From contig NZ_LT575472.1 in NCBI RefSeq assembly GCF_900086595.1, positions 3,279,124-3,343,123 on the forward strand: a DNA stretch of 64,000 bases, read 5' to 3'. Positions 46,111 to 55,764 of this stretch are shown here, one piece after another. Source of the DNA: Clostridium nigeriense. GTDB taxonomy: Bacteria > Bacillota > Clostridia > Clostridiales > Clostridiaceae. Each line of letters starts with the position of its first letter. Position 1 is the first letter of the stretch. The position numbers and the translations under genes were made by a program. The notes beneath the pieces are model-generated. The model did not search any database. It worked only from the letters and a program-made list of their open reading frames with translations, and had not been told where the DNA came from.

Positions 46111-48093
46111 TTATTTTCTTCTAACAATCTTATAATAAGACCTTGCTGTTAAAATATAAATAACGCTATATATTAAAGCAAATACTGCAAATGATACAAA
46201 AGTACATAATATGAATAGCTTAGTATTAGTTAAATTTAACATAGAAAGTATCTTAACTATAAATGGGAAGGCAAAAGAAATATGAATTCCTGCTGTTATT
46301 AATGGTAAAAAGAATACAGTTAGGACTTGAGATCTTATAGATCCTTGAACCTCCTCATTACTCATACCTACCTTTTGCATTATTTCAAATCTTTCCTTAT
46401 CATCGTATCCTTCTGAAATTTGCTTATAATAAATTATTAAAATTGTTGCCATAATAAATAATACTCCTAGGAAAGTTCCAATAAAAAATAATCCACCATA
46501 TAATGAGATAGCGCTGCTTCTAGCTCCTAATTTAGTTTCACATTTATAAACAAATCCCTTCTCATCTAGTCTACCAACAATACTCTCGTAAGCTTCCCCT
46601 TTTTCAACCTCAGTTTCATTTAAATCAATTCCATACAAAAACTCTATTTCCGAAGCATTTTCGCCAAAAACTTCTTTTTGCTTTTTATATAGATAATTTA
46701 TCTCATCAGTATCTTTTACTACTATATACTGACTACTAGCTATATTAGCTGAAATAATACCATTACCTAAAAATTCATTTACCTTCTCTAATATTTTATA
46801 CTCTCTATCAAAGATGTTAATTGTATCATAACTATATTTTTCACGATTTGAATATAGTAGTACTTCCCCTTCTCCTAAACTTTTATTTTCTGAAGTTACT
46901 CTATTATAATCTTCGAGAGTTATAAATATAAGATTATTCATATCATTATAAATATCTGAATTTGAATTACTATTAGTAACAAACCTATCTTTATCTTTTA
47001 TAGCCGCAAAATTTAAATAAGTATATGAAATTTCCTTTTTCACTCTTTCATTTTTTATGGCATTCTCTATTTCATATACTAATGATTCTTTATTATCATT
47101 ATCACTTACATCTGAATATATAGAAATATCATAAGGATATCTTGTATTAATTATGTCTTCCATACCTATCATCATAGATGAAGTTGATGATATCATAACT
47201 AATACCATAGTCGATAATATACATATGTTGGCAAGTCCAACGGCATTTTGCTTCATACGATATATCATTCCTGCTACACTGGTAAAGTGCTTAACATTAT
47301 AGTAATATTTTTTATTTTTTCTAAGAAGCTTTAGAAAAGCTATACTTCCAGCTGTAAATATTAGATATGTTCCTATAATAACTAAAATAACTGCTACAAA
47401 GAATAAAGTTATTGCCATAACAGGATTTTTAGTAGTTAATGCAATGTAGTAGCCTACTCCCAAGCAAATAAATCCTAATATAGCCATAAACCATTTAGTC
47501 TTAGGCTCTTTTTCTCCTAAATTGGTACTTTTCAATAGTTCAATAGGATTGGATATATGAACTTGACGAAGAGAATTAATAAATATTATAAAAAATATAA
47601 CTGAAAATAATATTATGGTTGATAGGATCGATGACCAAGAAATATAAAAACCTAATGAAATTTCTACTTCCATCATCTTTAAAACACTTAGATACATAAG
47701 TTTATCCAATAAAATCCCAATAGTTATTCCTAATGTAAGACTTATTAGTGCTATATATAAAGTTTCATATCCTATAACCCTTAATAAATGTTTTTTTTCC
47801 ATTCCAAGAATATTAAATAATCCGAATTCTTTTTTTCTTCTCTTAATTAAGAAGCTATTAGTATAAAAAAGAAATATAATTGCAAAAATTGCCGTTATTC
47901 TATTTCCTAAACCTAATGTTATAGATATAGTTTCACTCCCAACTAATGTACTAATCCCTTCATTGTTTGAAAGAGAATGAATAATATAATACATTGCTGC
48001 AGTAAAAATACAGGTAAGAATATATGGAATATAGGTTTTACTATTTTTCCTTATATTATTTGCTGCAAGCTTTGGATAAAAACCATTATTCAT
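46111..48093 (-). CDS. BceB-type ABC transporter permease
   Basis: The 660-residue protein has an FtsX-like layout: four N-terminal helices, further helices, a large extracellular domain (about 330-510) and three C-terminal helices, ten in total. This is the BceB family, which binds or strips peptide antibiotics such as bacitracin from their lipid targets and signals to the partner kinase. It overlaps the ATPase gene by 8 bases. GGGGG lies 8 bases before the ATG. Confidence 0.88.
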   Translation of the reverse strand: MNNGFYPKLAANNIRKNSKTYIPYILTCIFTAAMYYIIHSLSNNEGISTLVGSETISITLGLGNRITAIFAIIFLFYTNSFLIKRRKKEFGLFNILGMEKKHLLRVIGYETLYIALISLTLGITIGILLDKLMYLSVLKMMEVEISLGFYISWSSILSTIILFSVIFFIIFINSLRQVHISNPIELLKSTNLGEKEPKTKWFMAILGFICLGVGYYIALTTKNPVMAITLFFVAVILVIIGTYLIFTAGSIAFLKLLRKNKKYYYNVKHFTSVAGMIYRMKQNAVGLANICILSTMVLVMISSTSSMMIGMEDIINTRYPYDISIYSDVSDNDNKESLVYEIENAIKNERVKKEISYTYLNFAAIKDKDRFVTNSNSNSDIYNDMNNLIFITLEDYNRVTSENKSLGEGEVLLYSNREKYSYDTINIFDREYKILEKVNEFLGNGIISANIASSQYIVVKDTDEINYLYKKQKEVFGENASEIEFLYGIDLNETEVEKGEAYESIVGRLDEKGFVYKCETKLGARSSAISLYGGLFFIGTFLGVLFIMATILIIYYKQISEGYDDKERFEIMQKVGMSNEEVQGSIRSQVLTVFFLPLITAGIHISFAFPFIVKILSMLNLTNTKLFILCTFVSFAVFALIYSVIYILTARSYYKIVRRK

Positions 48094-48853
48094 TTTTCAT
48101 TCCCCCTGTTGCTATTAAAGTAAGGGTATCAGAAATTTTTTGGTACATTTCCTCATTAGAATTTTTACCTCTATATAATTGATGAAATACCTCCCCGTCT
48201 TTAATAAACAAAACTCTGCTTGCATGACTAGCTGCCTTAGTAGAATGTGTTACCATTAAAATAGTTTGACCTTCTTTATTAATTTCCTTAAAAAGTTTAA
48301 GTAAACCGTCTGTTGCATGTGAGTCTAGAGCTCCTGTCGGCTCATCAGCTAAAATAAGTTTAGGATTATTTATTAAAGCTCTAGCTACAGCAGCTCTTTG
48401 CTTTTGTCCTCCTGAAACTTCATAAGGATATTTTTCAAGAATATCTGATATACCTAACTTCTTAGCTATAGGATGCAAACGTTCCTTCATTTCACCATAT
48501 TCTTTTCTTGCTAAAACTAAAGGCAAAAATATGTTATCCTTTATAGAAAAAGTATCTAGCAAATTAAAATCTTGGAACACAAACCCTAAATTATCTCTAC
48601 GAAATGCAGAAATTTCCTTTTCTTTAATATTATTAATCCTCTTTCCATCTAATACTACTTCACCGTTAGTTGGCTTATCTAAGGCTGCTAGTATATTTAA
48701 AAGAGTTGTTTTTCCAGAGCCTGATTCTCCCATTATGGCTATATATTCTCCTTTTTCAACAGAAAAAGAAACATTAGATAACGCTTTAACTTGATTTCCT
48801 CCAAATCGTGTAGTATATATTTTCTTCACACTATTAACTTCTAATATTGACAT
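48086..48853 (-). CDS. BceA-type ABC transporter ATPase
   Basis: The 255-residue ATPase has Walker A GESGSGKTTLLNILA, signature VSGGQKQRAAVARALI, Walker B LILADEPTGALDS and the switch histidine VTHSTKAA. The LolD/MacB-like sequence fits the BceA family. It is the first gene of the transporter operon and has a BceR-type box about 90 bases upstream. Confidence 0.92.
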   Translation of the reverse strand: MSILEVNSVKKIYTTRFGGNQVKALSNVSFSVEKGEYIAIMGESGSGKTTLLNILAALDKPTNGEVVLDGKRINNIKEKEISAFRRDNLGFVFQDFNLLDTFSIKDNIFLPLVLARKEYGEMKERLHPIAKKLGISDILEKYPYEVSGGQKQRAAVARALINNPKLILADEPTGALDSHATDGLLKLFKEINKEGQTILMVTHSTKAASHASRVLFIKDGEVFHQLYRGKNSNEEMYQKISDTLTLIATGGMKNE

Positions 48854-48939
48854 ATTATCTCCCCTTTCATCTTATAACATAAGTATAATAAAATGACTAA
48901 AACGCCTCCATTCATTTCTGTGACATTTTAGCCTTATGT

Positions 48940-48957
48940 CCTTACATTTTTGTAAGG
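48940..48957 (-). promoter_or_regulatory. BceR-type operator
   Basis: CCTTACATTTTTGTAAGG contains TTACA-N4-TGTAA, a match to the TnACA-N4-TGTAA box described for BceR-like regulators. It lies just after the kinase stop and before the ATPase gene, where such activators bind. No standard -35 is present in the promoter that follows. Confidence 0.7.
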
Positions 48958-48961
48958 TACT

Positions 48962-49969
48962 TTATTCTACTTGGAGATTTATAGTCTTTAGATCTATAAA
49001 AAATGTACTACCCTTACCTACTTCTGACTCCACATAAATTTTATGCGAAATCTTATTAGCAGCCCTTTTACAAAGATATAATCCTAAGCCTGTTGATTTT
49101 TTATCTGCCCTACCATTGTACCCCGTAAAGCCCTTTTCAAATATTCTATGTATATCTTCCTCTGCAATTCCTATCCCAGTATCAGAAATAGATAGAATGC
49201 TATCATTATCAACAGAAATGGTTATAACCCCCTTATCTGTGTATTTAATCGCATTAGATAAAATTTGTTCTAAGATAAAGGCCAACCATTTTTCATCTGT
49301 TAATACTATTTTATCAGTCCCATTATAGATTAAAGAAATTTTCTTTCTTATAAATTGTGAAGCATACTTTCTTACAGATTTTTTAATAATATTATCTAAT
49401 TCATACTCCTTAAAAACAAAATCACTTGAACTACTATCTAATCTAAAATAGCATAAAACCATTTCAACATATTCTTCAACTCTAAAAAGCTCAGATAATA
49501 ATTCTTTATTTTCATTAGTATCTTCTCCTTGAAGAATTAGCTTCATTATTGATATTGGTACTTTAATTTGGTGAACCCAAGTTGTATAATAATCAATGCT
49601 CTCTTTTCTTTGTTTAACTAATTCTGTTAAGTTCTTATTATTAATATCCATTAAAGTAAAAATCATCTTATGATAATCTTCCTCTATACCTTTCCTAGGT
49701 AATGGTAGTTCATTGGCTATTAATGAAATGTTTTTTTCAATTCTTATAAATTCACTATGTTTTTTATAATAACTTAAAAATTTAAATGTAAAATAAATTA
49801 ATGCCAAAGATATACAAAGTATTGAAGAGTATATTACTGCCTCAGCTTCTAAATTATATAAAGAAAATACTCCCATAAATATACCTATAAAAGCAAAAAA
49901 TAAAATTATTATAGAAATATTTCCACAAATATACTTATATAAACTTTTAAATACATTAACTTCCTCCAA
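48962..49969 (-). CDS. BceS-type intramembrane-sensing histidine kinase
   Basis: The 335-residue kinase has two closely spaced N-terminal helices with almost no outer loop, a short linker and a catalytic core: H-box WVHQIKVPISIM, N-box ILSNAIKYTDKG, G-boxes SISDTGIGI and TGLGLYL. This is the intramembrane-sensing type that relies on the Bce permease to perceive peptide antibiotics. The start is uncertain: a TTG at 49969 with GGGGTG 5 bases upstream is preferred over a TTG at 49996 inside the end of the regulator gene. Confidence 0.88.
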   Translation of the reverse strand: MEEVNVFKSLYKYICGNISIIILFFAFIGIFMGVFSLYNLEAEAVIYSSILCISLALIYFTFKFLSYYKKHSEFIRIEKNISLIANELPLPRKGIEEDYHKMIFTLMDINNKNLTELVKQRKESIDYYTTWVHQIKVPISIMKLILQGEDTNENKELLSELFRVEEYVEMVLCYFRLDSSSSDFVFKEYELDNIIKKSVRKYASQFIRKKISLIYNGTDKIVLTDEKWLAFILEQILSNAIKYTDKGVITISVDNDSILSISDTGIGIAEEDIHRIFEKGFTGYNGRADKKSTGLGLYLCKRAANKISHKIYVESEVGKGSTFFIDLKTINLQVE

Positions 49970-49988
49970 ATAATCACCCCATATAAAG

Positions 49989-50660
49989 TTATTCAATAAT
50001 ATATCCTAAACCTATTTTAGTTTTAATAAAATCAACCAATCCTATTCCTTCAAGCTTCTTTCTTAGCCTTGTTATATTAACTGTTAAAGTATTTTCTTCT
50101 ACATATGAGTCAATTTCCCAAAGTCTAGTCATAAGAGTATCCCTACTTACAACTTTATTTTTATTTTCCATTAAAGTCTGTAAAATTCTAAACTCATTTC
50201 TTGTTAATTCAGCTTTTTTTCCATCATAAATTATAGTATTATCATTTAAATTTAATATAGCTCCTCTATATTCTAAAAACGGAACCTTTCCCCCTAAGTC
50301 ATAAGTTCTACGCAATATCGCTTGAATCTTAGCCATAAGTACGTTTAAATCAAAAGGCTTAGATATAAAGTCATCCCCTCCCATATTCATAGCCATTATA
50401 ATATTCATATTATCCGATGCTGAAGAAATAAATATAATGGGTATGTTAGATATTTTTCTAATTTCAGTACACCAATAATAACCATTATAAAAGGGTAGCA
50501 TAATATCTAATAAGATAAGATGTGGATTAAAATCCGTAAACTCAGAAACTATATCTTGAAAATTCCTTACACATCTAACATCATTCCCCCATGCCTCAAT
50601 TTGATTTTTCATTAACTCTGCCATGGTTATATCATCCTCTACTATTAATATCCTATGCAA
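49989..50660 (-). CDS. BceR-type response regulator
   Basis: The 223-residue OmpR-family regulator has a receiver domain with acidic pocket (VEDD), phosphoacceptor in LILLDIMLPFY (about D52), and K in SKPF, then a winged-helix DNA-binding domain (about 125-223). It starts at TTG with GGAGGAG just upstream. With the kinase it forms the sensing half of the Bce module, and the TTACA-N4-TGTAA box is its likely target. Confidence 0.92.
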   Translation of the reverse strand: MHRILIVEDDITMAELMKNQIEAWGNDVRCVRNFQDIVSEFTDFNPHLILLDIMLPFYNGYYWCTEIRKISNIPIIFISSASDNMNIIMAMNMGGDDFISKPFDLNVLMAKIQAILRRTYDLGGKVPFLEYRGAILNLNDNTIIYDGKKAELTRNEFRILQTLMENKNKVVSRDTLMTRLWEIDSYVEENTLTVNITRLRKKLEGIGLVDFIKTKIGLGYIIE

Positions 50661-50774
50661 ACAATCTCCTCCCCTTTATCCTCATCAATTTTAAATTTCA
50701 AATTCTTTATTCTTTTTCACTAATCTATATTATACAGAAATTTTAATAATAAAAGTTTCCTTGCAAAATTTCCT

Positions 50775-50809
50775 AAAAATAAAAGATTGCATTGCAATCT
50801 TTTATTTTT
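50775..50809 (-). terminator. Terminator of the RNase H gene
   Basis: A 17-bp A/T-rich stem (AAAAATAAAAGATTGCA and its complement) overlaps the stop codon. Its symmetric T-run makes it bidirectional. Confidence 0.75.
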
Positions 50810-51734
50810 CCTTGTTATATAGATATTCAGCATAACTTAACACATCTCTTTGCTTTTCTATTGGAATAGCCTTTAACAGTAACTTTAGTTTATTTATTAT
50901 TTCATCACTTTCATTAATATTATTATCCAAAGCTACTTCACATTTTTTTATATGATCATTATTGATATTCTCTTCATTATTTATATTAATAATATTATAA
51001 TCCCTATCCCTTACAATAAACTTTAATTCTTCCTTAACTAAATTATTAGAAACATAAATTTTATTATTTCCTAAATATTTATAAACCTCATTATTAGAAG
51101 TAATATTTAAAGCTTCTTTGCATTTTTCATCTGCTATCTCATTATATAAATCTCCAGTATGGCTATCTACTTTAACAAAAATCACTTCTATTCCATTATT
51201 CATTAAACTTTTCATCTTATTGTGATACTCTATTGATGATTGCTCTTTTCTTTCCCAAAATCCAGTTGCATGATGCGCTATACCAGCATAATCATGGAAA
51301 ATAACAACCTTATTTTCTTTTTGCCTTAATGCATATTCAACGCCTTTAATTGTTGCTTCTAACTCTCCAGCAATTTGTCTTATACTCTTACTAGAATTAT
51401 CTTTACTTTTTCCATTTTCAATATACTGTATTATATTTTCTTTAACAGCGACTAATGCATAAGAGTACTTTTCAGTAGATATATTATAACTTCCGTCTAC
51501 ATATATATGTAAACAATCCATAGGATAACTGTCTATTCCCTTTTTCAGCATCCCATCACCTTGAGATAAAAATTTTCTTGCTTCATTTATATCTTCAAAG
51601 CTCTTATATTTAGCTCCTTTAACCCCTTTTATATATTTTTGACATTCTGCCCAAGTATCAACTATTAAATTCTCTACTTTTTCATTTGTAGAAAAATTAA
51701 ATCCTTCTTTAATTGCATAAACCTTTTTAGCCAA
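50802..51734 (-). CDS. RNase H with viroplasmin-like N-terminus and extra C-terminal tail
   Basis: The 310-residue protein has an N-terminal viroplasmin-like fold (about 1-55; MAKKVYAIKEGF, then GAKYKSFEDINEARKFL), which binds RNA-DNA hybrids, and an RNase H domain (about 70-220) with acidic residues in HIYVDGSYN, GELEATIKG and KVDSHTGDLYNEIAD. It removes RNA from hybrids. The C-terminal 90 residues are a charged tail of no recognised family. It begins at TTG with AAGGAG 8 bases before it. Confidence 0.85.
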   Translation of the reverse strand: MAKKVYAIKEGFNFSTNEKVENLIVDTWAECQKYIKGVKGAKYKSFEDINEARKFLSQGDGMLKKGIDSYPMDCLHIYVDGSYNISTEKYSYALVAVKENIIQYIENGKSKDNSSKSIRQIAGELEATIKGVEYALRQKENKVVIFHDYAGIAHHATGFWERKEQSSIEYHNKMKSLMNNGIEVIFVKVDSHTGDLYNEIADEKCKEALNITSNNEVYKYLGNNKIYVSNNLVKEELKFIVRDRDYNIININNEENINNDHIKKCEVALDNNINESDEIINKLKLLLKAIPIEKQRDVLSYAEYLYNKEK

Positions 51735-51756
51735 ACTTACTACTCCTTTATCTTTA

Positions 51757-52713
51757 TTATAAAGACATAACTTCTTCAATAAAGTTATAAACCTTCTCTA
51801 CATTTTTTGCCCCTGTAAAGTTTACTACATATTCTATTATATTTTTTATTACAAAAACAATATCATTTTTTCCTTCCCAATTTTCTAATATAATCTTAGT
51901 TGGTACATCTGATATAATTCTTTCTAGTGCAAAAAATGCCACAGCTATTTCATCAACTTTTCCTATAAAAGGAATATTATCTGGTATTATATCCGTTGGA
52001 AATGCAATATATGCAGCTGCACCAGATATTATTAACTTAGTCTTTAAAGGAACTCTTTTATCCTTTAAAAGTCTATAAATTAATGCGGCCATATCAGGGA
52101 CTATAAGTATATAATCACTGTATGTCTTTATTTTTTCTGGTAATTTTTCTTCTATGTATCCTCTACCTAAAGTATAATAATCCTTAACCTTTTCTATATT
52201 TTCATCAAATTCTTCTTCAATTTCTTCTACATTTTCTTCTTTAGGAACCTCTTTTATTAATGTCCCCTTCAAAGATATATTAATATTTGCTACATCTACA
52301 TTTAATGTATCTTGTGTTGTATATATTTCCGAAATATCTAAATCGACATATGGTACATCCTTTAATAAATATTTTAAATTAATTACTACTTTACCATCAT
52401 TATAACTTATGCCTTTTTCCTCTAAAGATTTTAAAGCATATTTTAAAGCTGCCTTTCTGAAAATAGATAAAATCTTTATCTTAGCTATTTTAAAAGATGA
52501 AATCTCTCCATGTATTACTCCATTTTCTATTCTCATAAGTTTTACACCTGCTACAAAATTAATTGTAACGCCCTTAGTAAAACTTCCATATAATCTTATT
52601 TCATCTTCAATTTCAACTTTTTCTAAAACTAATCCGTCTACACTTACAAATTCATTTAATATACTTAATAAATCTTCTCCAGTTAACGCAACTTTAACAC
52701 TTGAAATGTTCAT
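51757..52713 (-). CDS. DUF1232 (YkvA-like) protein with extra N-terminal domain
   Basis: The 318-residue protein has an N-terminal beta-rich domain (about 1-150) and, at about 205-265, a DUF1232 unit (LIYRLLKDKRVPLKTKLIIS, then AFPTDIIPDNIPFIGKVDE), the signature of small YkvA-type membrane-associated proteins. The N-terminal part resembles the whole of the 140-aa protein encoded next upstream (both have a KxxxxxIxxGIxxxGS type start, an ALK block and a GxxVxI(D/N)L strand). Function is unknown. GGGAGG is upstream of the ATG. Confidence 0.78.
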   Translation of the reverse strand: MNISSVKVALTGEDLLSILNEFVSVDGLVLEKVEIEDEIRLYGSFTKGVTINFVAGVKLMRIENGVIHGEISSFKIAKIKILSIFRKAALKYALKSLEEKGISYNDGKVVINLKYLLKDVPYVDLDISEIYTTQDTLNVDVANINISLKGTLIKEVPKEENVEEIEEEFDENIEKVKDYYTLGRGYIEEKLPEKIKTYSDYILIVPDMAALIYRLLKDKRVPLKTKLIISGAAAYIAFPTDIIPDNIPFIGKVDEIAVAFFALERIISDVPTKIILENWEGKNDIVFVIKNIIEYVVNFTGAKNVEKVYNFIEEVMSL

Positions 52714-52739
52714 CCTAATTACCTCCCATTAATAAGTTA

Positions 52740-53162
52740 TCATGCATTTATATACATTTTTAAATTTGTTCCAATTATATAAAGAAGCTTGTCCTTTATA
52801 TAGATATCAGTAATACCAGTCTCGTACTTATCTAAGTCAATAACAATCTCATTACCTTTTATACTAATATACTCTTCTCCTAGCATCTTAACAACTGTCT
52901 TTAAAGCTAATCCACTAATCCCCTTTAAAAGTCCTAGTTTATCTATATTTATATTTTTTGTTTCTAAGATTATTTTATTTTCACAAAAGCTTTTTATATA
53001 AAGGCTCCCACTAAACTTACTATTTATTTTACTAGCTATACTACCTGAAAAAACTATACCATTATTTATTTCTATATGGGTCACCTCTATACCTTTATCC
53101 TTGCCCTTTAAATTAACTATTTCAGTAATATCTTTTGATGATAATACAGTTAAATTTAGCAA
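52740..53162 (-). CDS. 140-aa beta-rich protein, paralogue of the neighbour's N-terminal domain
   Basis: The 140-residue protein begins MLNLTVLSSKDITEIVNLKG and consists of alternating strands with a central helix (GISGLALKTVVKML), then IKGNEIVIDLDKYE. It matches the layout of the N-terminal domain of the 318-aa neighbour, which carries a DUF1232 unit that this protein lacks. It starts with TTG, with GGGGAG 10 bases upstream. It probably heads a three-gene operon with the DUF1232 and RNase H genes. Confidence 0.7.
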   Translation of the reverse strand: MLNLTVLSSKDITEIVNLKGKDKGIEVTHIEINNGIVFSGSIASKINSKFSGSLYIKSFCENKIILETKNINIDKLGLLKGISGLALKTVVKMLGEEYISIKGNEIVIDLDKYETGITDIYIKDKLLYIIGTNLKMYINA

Positions 53163-53273
53163 TTTTATTATCTCCCCTTATTATATTAATATAAAATTTA
53201 TTAGTCTAATCAGTCAGCTATTTACCTTAAAGTATACCCTATTTGGTGCTTTCACACAACGAAAAAAACTATA

Positions 53274-53360
53274 TAAGTAATTATTCATTTTACTTAGGCT
53301 ATTCTTGGGATTCCTTTTTATTTTACATATATACCAACACTTACATTGGTAAAATATATG
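53274..53360 (+). promoter_or_regulatory. Two dyads upstream of ftsH
   Basis: TAAGTAA/TTACTTA (53274-53296) and an imperfect CATATATACCAA / TTGGTAAAATATATG dyad (53326-53360) lie 75-160 bases before the ftsH ATG in the divergent spacer. Either may be an operator. No named family is matched. Confidence 0.4.
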
Positions 53361-53432
53361 TTCTTAAGTGGACTTAATATTTAAAAATGTTAAAATGTTT
53401 ATGATATTTCATCTTCTATTTAGGAGGTAATT

Positions 53433-55169
53433 ATGAATAAACTAAAGAAAAATATAATTTGGGTTCCAATAGTAACTACTATTATTTCAACATTAATTTT
53501 AGTATATTTAAGTTTTGGACAAACAGCTAACTATAATAAACAATATTCATCTTTTTTACAAGATATAACTAATAACAATATATCTAAAGTAACTATTAAC
53601 AATAGTTCAAAACTTACTGTATTTTTAAAGGATGGTAGTAAATACTCTACTATAAATCCTAATAGTCCGACTTTAAAAGAAGAGTTGTTAAAAAATAATA
53701 TAGAAATTTCAGATGAAAATTTAAGTAGTCCATCAAAAACTTTAACTTCTATAGTCCTTTTGGCTTCTGTTATATCTATTGTTTTTATATCAATAAATAA
53801 AAGAAGTTCTAGTGCCTCTAAAATTTCAAACTTAGATGTTAAAGATTTCTCTCAAGGAGATAGTGCTTTAAATTTTAAGGATGTTGCTGGAAATGAAGAA
53901 GCTAAAGAAAGTCTTATGGATATAGTTGACTTCCTAAAAAGCCCTGAAAAATATAAAGAATATGGAGCAAGAATGCCAAAAGGAGTAATACTTTACGGTT
54001 CTCCTGGTACTGGTAAAACTCTTCTAGCTAAAGCAGTAGCTGGTGAAGCTAAAGTACCCTTCTATGCTTTAAGTGGATCTGATTTTGTTCAAGTCTACGT
54101 AGGGGTTGGGGCTGCTAGAATTAGAGGATTATTTAAAAAAGCAAAAGCTCAAGGTAAGGCAGTTATTTTCATAGATGAAATAGATGCAATAGGTAAGAAA
54201 AGAGGTGGGTCTGGTACTTCAAATGGTAATGATGAAAGAGATCAAACCTTAAATGCTCTTTTAACTGAAATGTCAGGCTTTGGTGAAAAAGAAGGTATAG
54301 TAGTTATTGCTGCTACTAATAGATTAGATACCCTTGATTCAGCACTTTTAAGACCTGGAAGATTTGATAGACATATAGAGGTTTCATTACCTGATTTACC
54401 TGCAAGAGAAAAAATTATTTCTCTTCATTTAGAAAATAAACCTCATGATGAAATAAATATAAAAGATATTGCTAGAAAAACTGCTTATTTCTCAGGAGCA
54501 AAATTAGAAAGCTTAATTAATGAAGCTGCTATAATAGCTGCTAAAGAAAATTCTGTTTCATTATCCCAAGAACATATTAATAGAGCTTATTCCATTGTTC
54601 TTGCAGGTTACGAGAAAAAAGAAAGAAGTCATTATTTAGACGAAGATAGATTATTAACATCTTATCACGAAGCTGGACATGCTCTTCTTTCACTTATAAA
54701 ACTACCTGAAGATAAGGTTTCAAAAATAACTATTATTCCAACTACCAAGGGTGCTGGTGGATATACTCTAACTATACCTAAAGATACTTCATATCAAAGA
54801 TTAGATTATCTTAAAAACAGAATTATGGTATTGCTAGGTGGTAGAGCTGCTGAAGAGGTAATATTCGGAAAAGAAAAAATATCCACAGGTGCTGAAGGAG
54901 ATTTAAGTCAAACAACTGAAATGGCTATGGCTATGATTTCAGAATATGGAATGGGAAATACCCTTGGATTATTAAAGCTATCTAGCCTAGGACAACTTTC
55001 TACTACTTATGGAAATCCTATAGTTGAAGAATGTAGAGAATTAGTTAATTCATTATATGAAGAAACAATATGTGTTTTAAAAGAAAATAAAAATATATTA
55101 GATAAAATCGCTATGGAACTATTAGATAAAGAAACTTTAGATGAAAAAGATATATACAAACTTTTGTAA
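53433..55169 (+). CDS. ftsH: Short FtsH-type membrane AAA+ metalloprotease
   Basis: The 578-residue protein has two N-terminal helices around an extracytoplasmic segment, an AAA+ domain (Walker A GSPGTGKTLLAKAVA from residue 189, SRH-type region near 290) and the zinc protease motif H412-E-A-G-H416. FtsH degrades misfolded and regulatory membrane proteins. It is somewhat shorter than the usual 600-650 residues, with a short periplasm-side segment and C-terminus, so it is likely the second FtsH of a two-FtsH clostridium. AGGAGG precedes the ATG. Confidence 0.92.
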   Translation: MNKLKKNIIWVPIVTTIISTLILVYLSFGQTANYNKQYSSFLQDITNNNISKVTINNSSKLTVFLKDGSKYSTINPNSPTLKEELLKNNIEISDENLSSPSKTLTSIVLLASVISIVFISINKRSSSASKISNLDVKDFSQGDSALNFKDVAGNEEAKESLMDIVDFLKSPEKYKEYGARMPKGVILYGSPGTGKTLLAKAVAGEAKVPFYALSGSDFVQVYVGVGAARIRGLFKKAKAQGKAVIFIDEIDAIGKKRGGSGTSNGNDERDQTLNALLTEMSGFGEKEGIVVIAATNRLDTLDSALLRPGRFDRHIEVSLPDLPAREKIISLHLENKPHDEINIKDIARKTAYFSGAKLESLINEAAIIAAKENSVSLSQEHINRAYSIVLAGYEKKERSHYLDEDRLLTSYHEAGHALLSLIKLPEDKVSKITIIPTTKGAGGYTLTIPKDTSYQRLDYLKNRIMVLLGGRAAEEVIFGKEKISTGAEGDLSQTTEMAMAMISEYGMGNTLGLLKLSSLGQLSTTYGNPIVEECRELVNSLYEETICVLKENKNILDKIAMELLDKETLDEKDIYKLL

Positions 55170-55335
55170 TTAATAATGCATAATTGATAATGGATAATTA
55201 AGGAGGTTTTGCACAGCAAAACTTAATTTACATCCGTTCCAAGCACCTTCTTTTCAAAAATCCGAAGGATTTTTTTCCTTAATTATTCATTATGCATTAT
55301 CAATTATCCATTATAAAAATGTTAGCATTTTTATT
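55170..55335. repeat. MITE-like repeat with imperfect inverted ends
   Basis: The left arm runs TAATGCATAATTGATAATGG then ATAATTAAGGA, and the right arm reads as its approximate reverse complement, TCCTTAATTATTCATTATGC then ATTATCAATTATCCATTAT. Inside are two hairpins, GTTTTGC/GCAAAAC and AAAATCC/GGATTTT, and it ends with AAAATG/CATTTT. No coding sequence is present. Remnants occur at 2196, 3480 and 37709. Confidence 0.65.
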
Positions 55336-55708
55336 TTGTCATTCCTATTATTAATCCTATTATATAAGGAACTAACCATATCAACCAAACTACAATACTG
55401 AACTTATGAAAATTTTGTAGCTTTTTCGTATCCTTTTTAACAAATACTATTGTAGCCCAAACTGCATGGAATAGCATTAAAACTATTGCTAATGCTCCAG
55501 TAATACCATGTAAGCTAAATAAACTTGCTCCCTCTGCAATTGTTGACATTATAGTCGTACCAGTTGTATCAAATAATAATCCAATCCAAAAAATAATCAC
55601 ATGAAACTTATTTAAGGTTCCACTTTTACGCTCTGAAAATACACCTATTGTATAAAAAATAAGTGCTAATGTTATAGTTACAATTGCCATAATTAATTTA
55701 CTGCTCAT
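55331..55708 (-). CDS. hsmA: HsmA-family (TIGR03987) haem-related membrane protein
   Basis: The 125-residue protein has four predicted helices and several conserved His/Trp positions (NKFHVIIFWIG, LHGITGALAIV, LMLFHAVWATIV, NFHKFSIVVWLIW), matching the HsmA family. In Clostridioides difficile HsmA binds haem and protects against oxidative stress under control of HsmR. No HsmR-like gene lies next to it here. AGGAGG precedes the ATG. It is transcribed from a strong promoter whose -10 adjoins the operator TGAACAATGTTCA. Confidence 0.8.
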   Translation of the reverse strand: MSSKLIMAIVTITLALIFYTIGVFSERKSGTLNKFHVIIFWIGLLFDTTGTTIMSTIAEGASLFSLHGITGALAIVLMLFHAVWATIVFVKKDTKKLQNFHKFSIVVWLIWLVPYIIGLIIGMTK

Positions 55709-55764
55709 ATTATACCTCCTGATATTAAAATTTATATTCAGAATAATTAACCCCTATAATTTTC

